Positions 7,546-8,992 of a stretch of DNA of 8,992 nucleotides are shown piece by piece. Position numbers and translations under genes: made by a program. The DNA is from Rhodospirillales bacterium (GTDB taxonomy: Bacteria > Pseudomonadota > Alphaproteobacteria > Rhodospirillales > UBA2165), in the NCBI GenBank assembly GCA_013204125.1, contig JABMOP010000560.1:1-8992 (forward strand). The letters are read 5' to 3'. The notes under the pieces were generated by a model. The model searched no databases and had not been told where the DNA came from. It saw only the letters and a program-made list of their open reading frames with translations. Within the stretch, counting starts at the first letter, position 1. The number at the start of each line of letters is the position of its first letter.

Positions 7546-7721
7546 GCGGGCATCCAAATGGGTTACGCTTTACCGTTGTAATTGATAATTGCTCTTAATA
7601 TGGCTATGTCTACTAGCCTATTCAATGAATCTTCCCGAACTAAGATTGATTGCCCGAATTAAAGGTTCTCCCAAAGTTACTAACGTCCGCTTTCGGGAAG
7701 CACAGCGGACATCCCAAATTG
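7532..7721. repeat. Pair of 10-bp direct repeats TCCCAAATTG, 180 bp apart
   Basis: The motif TCCCAAATTG occurs at 7532-7541 and 7712-7721, both upstream of the kinase gene. The copy nearest the gene overlaps the last two bases of the -35 box and the adjoining spacer. Two copies in one promoter region could be operator sites, but chance is not excluded. Confidence 0.5.
7685..7710. repeat. Short inverted repeat GTCCGCT / AGCGGAC
   Basis: Seven-base arms (7685-7691 and 7704-7710) flank a 12-base loop. The right arm with its flank, AGCGGACATC (7704-7713), is repeated exactly at 5063-5072 just past the IS30 remnant. It may belong to a dispersed intergenic repeat. No T-run follows on either strand, so it is not an obvious terminator. 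Confidence 0.5.
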
Positions 7722-7758
7722 CTCATTAAACGCCAGTAATGTGAAGGCGATCAACTCA

Positions 7759-8783
7759 TCACGCCAGGGACGGCATCACCTCGTTTACAAACAATCCCAG
7801 CGAGTGCATTTCCTGATCATGGGTGAGGTTGCCCCAGGCAAGCTGGCAGACAAAATAGTTGATCGCGATTTGCTCGATCTGGGTGTTGAGTTTATCGAGC
7901 ACCGTCGAGGCTGAGCCAACAACGCAAACGCCGGCGGCTAAGGCGTCATCATAATCGCCGATGATCATCCCGGTCAGCGGCGTTGCGCCGTGAACGAGCC
8001 ATAATTTAACCAGGCTCGCGTACCAATATTCGTAGGCCGGGCGCGCCAGACGTTCGGCTTCGATGTCGCTATCGGCGATGAATATGTGGCGGCTGATACC
8101 GACCAAAGGCGTTTCCACCGGACCGTTTTTGCGCCTCGGTTGGTCCTTGGATTGGTCCCACATATCACCATACAGGGCGACCAAATCCCGGACCCGTTCG
8201 GTGGCGCCGAGGGTCACCATATTCATGCCGTTTTGCGCCGAAACTTAGCGCCGTGTTCGTTGCCGGCGCCGTACCAAAGCGGCGGGTAGGGTTTCTGCAA
8301 TGGCTCCAATTCCATCGGCACGTCGGTAAATTGGTGATATTTGCCTTGGTGGTTCAGATTGTTGGTGGTCAGCCCTTTTAGAAGAATGTCGAGATATTCC
8401 TCGGACATTTCGCGCGTCTCTTCGGGCTCAACACCGAAATAGGCAACCTCGTAGGGCGAGATGCCGCGGCCAACGCCGATGTCGAGCCGGCCATTAGACA
8501 ATTGATCGACCATGCAAATTTCTTCGATCAAACGCAACGGATGGTAAAGCGGCATCATATAGATCAGCGGCCCCATGCGGATCCGCGTCGTTTCGCGCGC
8601 CATCGCCGCCATGAAGACGTTGGGCGAAGGCGTCATGCCGAGCGGCGTCATGTGATGTTCGGCGATGTGATAACTGTAAAAACCCGCCGCCTCGACTGCG
8701 GAAATAAATTTCAGCCGGTCATCATAAAATTGACCGAGCGGCTCGTCCCGCTTGTCCAGGTGATCGAAGATTCCAAATTGCAT
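7759..8783 (-). pseudogene. LLM-class (luciferase-like) flavin-dependent oxidoreductase, split by a frameshift
   Basis: This is a bacterial-luciferase-superfamily monooxygenase, a TIM-barrel enzyme using reduced flavin. The N-terminal frame (8783 down to 8223, 186 residues) shows MQFGIFDH, AEHH (41-44), and GVGRGISPYEVAYFGV (103-118). It ends KFRRKTA-stop. The C-terminal frame (8226 down to 7759, 155 residues) continues with MNMVTLGATERVRDL to a normal end. Adding one G to the coding strand next to the TTT codon at 8243-8241 turns the junction into KFAAQNGMNMVTLG, giving a continuous 341-residue protein of usual family length. Apart from this, no damage is visible, so the lesion is recent, a sequencing error, or tolerated. 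The stop of the first part and the ATG of the second overlap as ATGA (8226-8223), so coupled translation of two halves is conceivable. GGGGGA lies upstream of the start at 8783. The substrate is unknown. Confidence 0.88.
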
Positions 8784-8824
8784 GACACGCTTCCCCCTTG
8801 GTTTAGCGCGGAGGGTAACAAATT

Positions 8825-8838
8825 TCGGCGCGCGCCGA
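8825..8838. promoter_or_regulatory. Perfect 14-bp palindrome upstream of the luciferase-like gene
   Basis: TCGGCGCGCGCCGA reads the same on both strands and ends 42 bases before the start codon, next to the AT-rich possible -10. It could be an operator for a dimeric regulator or simply GC-rich chance. Confidence 0.4.
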
Positions 8839-8924
8839 TATAAAGAGAATCCCAGCCCTTGCGCCGGAGTTTATGGAACATATATAGAACATTAAGTCTC
8901 TTCCCCGTTTAAGCGAAGAAACCT

Positions 8925-8971
8925 GCAAATGCACACAAATGCATATAAATGCACATAAAAGCACATGCTTT
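8925..8971. repeat. 10-bp phased tandem repeats (GCAYAYAAAT)
   Basis: Units begin at 8931 (GCACACAAAT), 8941 (GCATATAAAT), 8951 (GCACATAAAA) and 8961 (GCACATGCTT), with a half unit GCAAAT at 8925. The period of 10 is close to one DNA helical turn. The last unit sits in a near-palindrome AAAGCA-CA-TGCTTT (8958-8971). This suggests a regulator-binding array or intrinsically bent DNA; the array ends before the window edge. Confidence 0.7.
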
Positions 8972-8992
8972 GAGACGCCAAAATATGTCGCA

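Larger units (their letters stand above)
7500..7758. other. Non-coding region between kinase and luciferase-like genes
   Basis: These 259 bases are AT-rich and carry no convincing reading frame. They hold the candidate kinase promoter, a 10-bp direct repeat (7532 and 7712) and a small inverted repeat (7685-7710). I saw no strong terminator for the oxidoreductase gene that ends at 7759. Confidence 0.7.
8784..8992. other. Upstream region of the luciferase-like gene
   Basis: No coding frame is convincing in these 209 bases. The region includes a GC palindrome (8825-8838), a repeated GAACAT (8876-8881 and 8887-8892, 11 bp apart) and 10-bp phased repeats near the right edge. An AT-rich TTTATATC on the minus strand (about 8845-8838) could be a -10 region, but I found no good -35 partner. 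Confidence 0.6.

Overview
The window looks like chromosomal DNA from an alphaproteobacterium, probably a Rhodospirillales-like environmental lineage. This is inferred from the moderately high G+C, the density of solute-binding-protein-dependent uptake systems (TTT and TAXI-TRAP), a Spy/CpxP-type periplasmic protein of a kind common in alphaproteobacteria, a multi-PAS soluble histidine kinase and a luciferase-like monooxygenase. No single feature fixes the genus.

Layout. Bases 1-1104 (+) hold the 3' three quarters of a TctA-type large permease of a tripartite tricarboxylate transporter; its start and its partners lie off the left edge. Facing it, 16 bases away, is a secreted Spy/CpxP-like LTxxQ protein on the minus strand (1121-1696). 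A divergent intergenic region of about 200 bases separates that gene from a second uptake system on the plus strand: a TAXI-family solute-binding protein (1904-2866), then a fused DctQM-type TRAP permease (2950-4866). The 83-base gap between these two carries a perfect 12-bp hairpin, consistent with expressing more binding protein than permease. Next comes a short scar: a perfect 14-bp tandem duplication and about 45 codons of the C-terminus of an IS30-type transposase (about 4918-5049).

The right half is all on the minus strand. An orphan soluble sensor histidine kinase with four PAS domains (5115-7499) has a good sigma70-like promoter just upstream, and its middle part looks poorer in G+C than the transporter genes. 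About 260 non-coding bases follow, with short repeats. Then comes an LLM-class flavin-dependent oxidoreductase (7759-8783) split by a one-base frameshift near 8240. Its upstream region (8784-8992) holds a 14-bp GC palindrome and a run of 10-bp phased repeats near the right edge.

How the genes relate: the SBP and fused permease form one clear transport operon of unknown substrate. The TctA gene belongs to a different transporter truncated by the window. The kinase has no response regulator here, so its output is not visible. I found no phage, CRISPR, RNA gene, toxin-antitoxin or defence locus. The most notable items are the broken luciferase-like gene with its ATGA-coupled second half, the phased repeats upstream of it, and the short repeats around the kinase and IS scar. 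I do not see strong evidence for a wholly new system.
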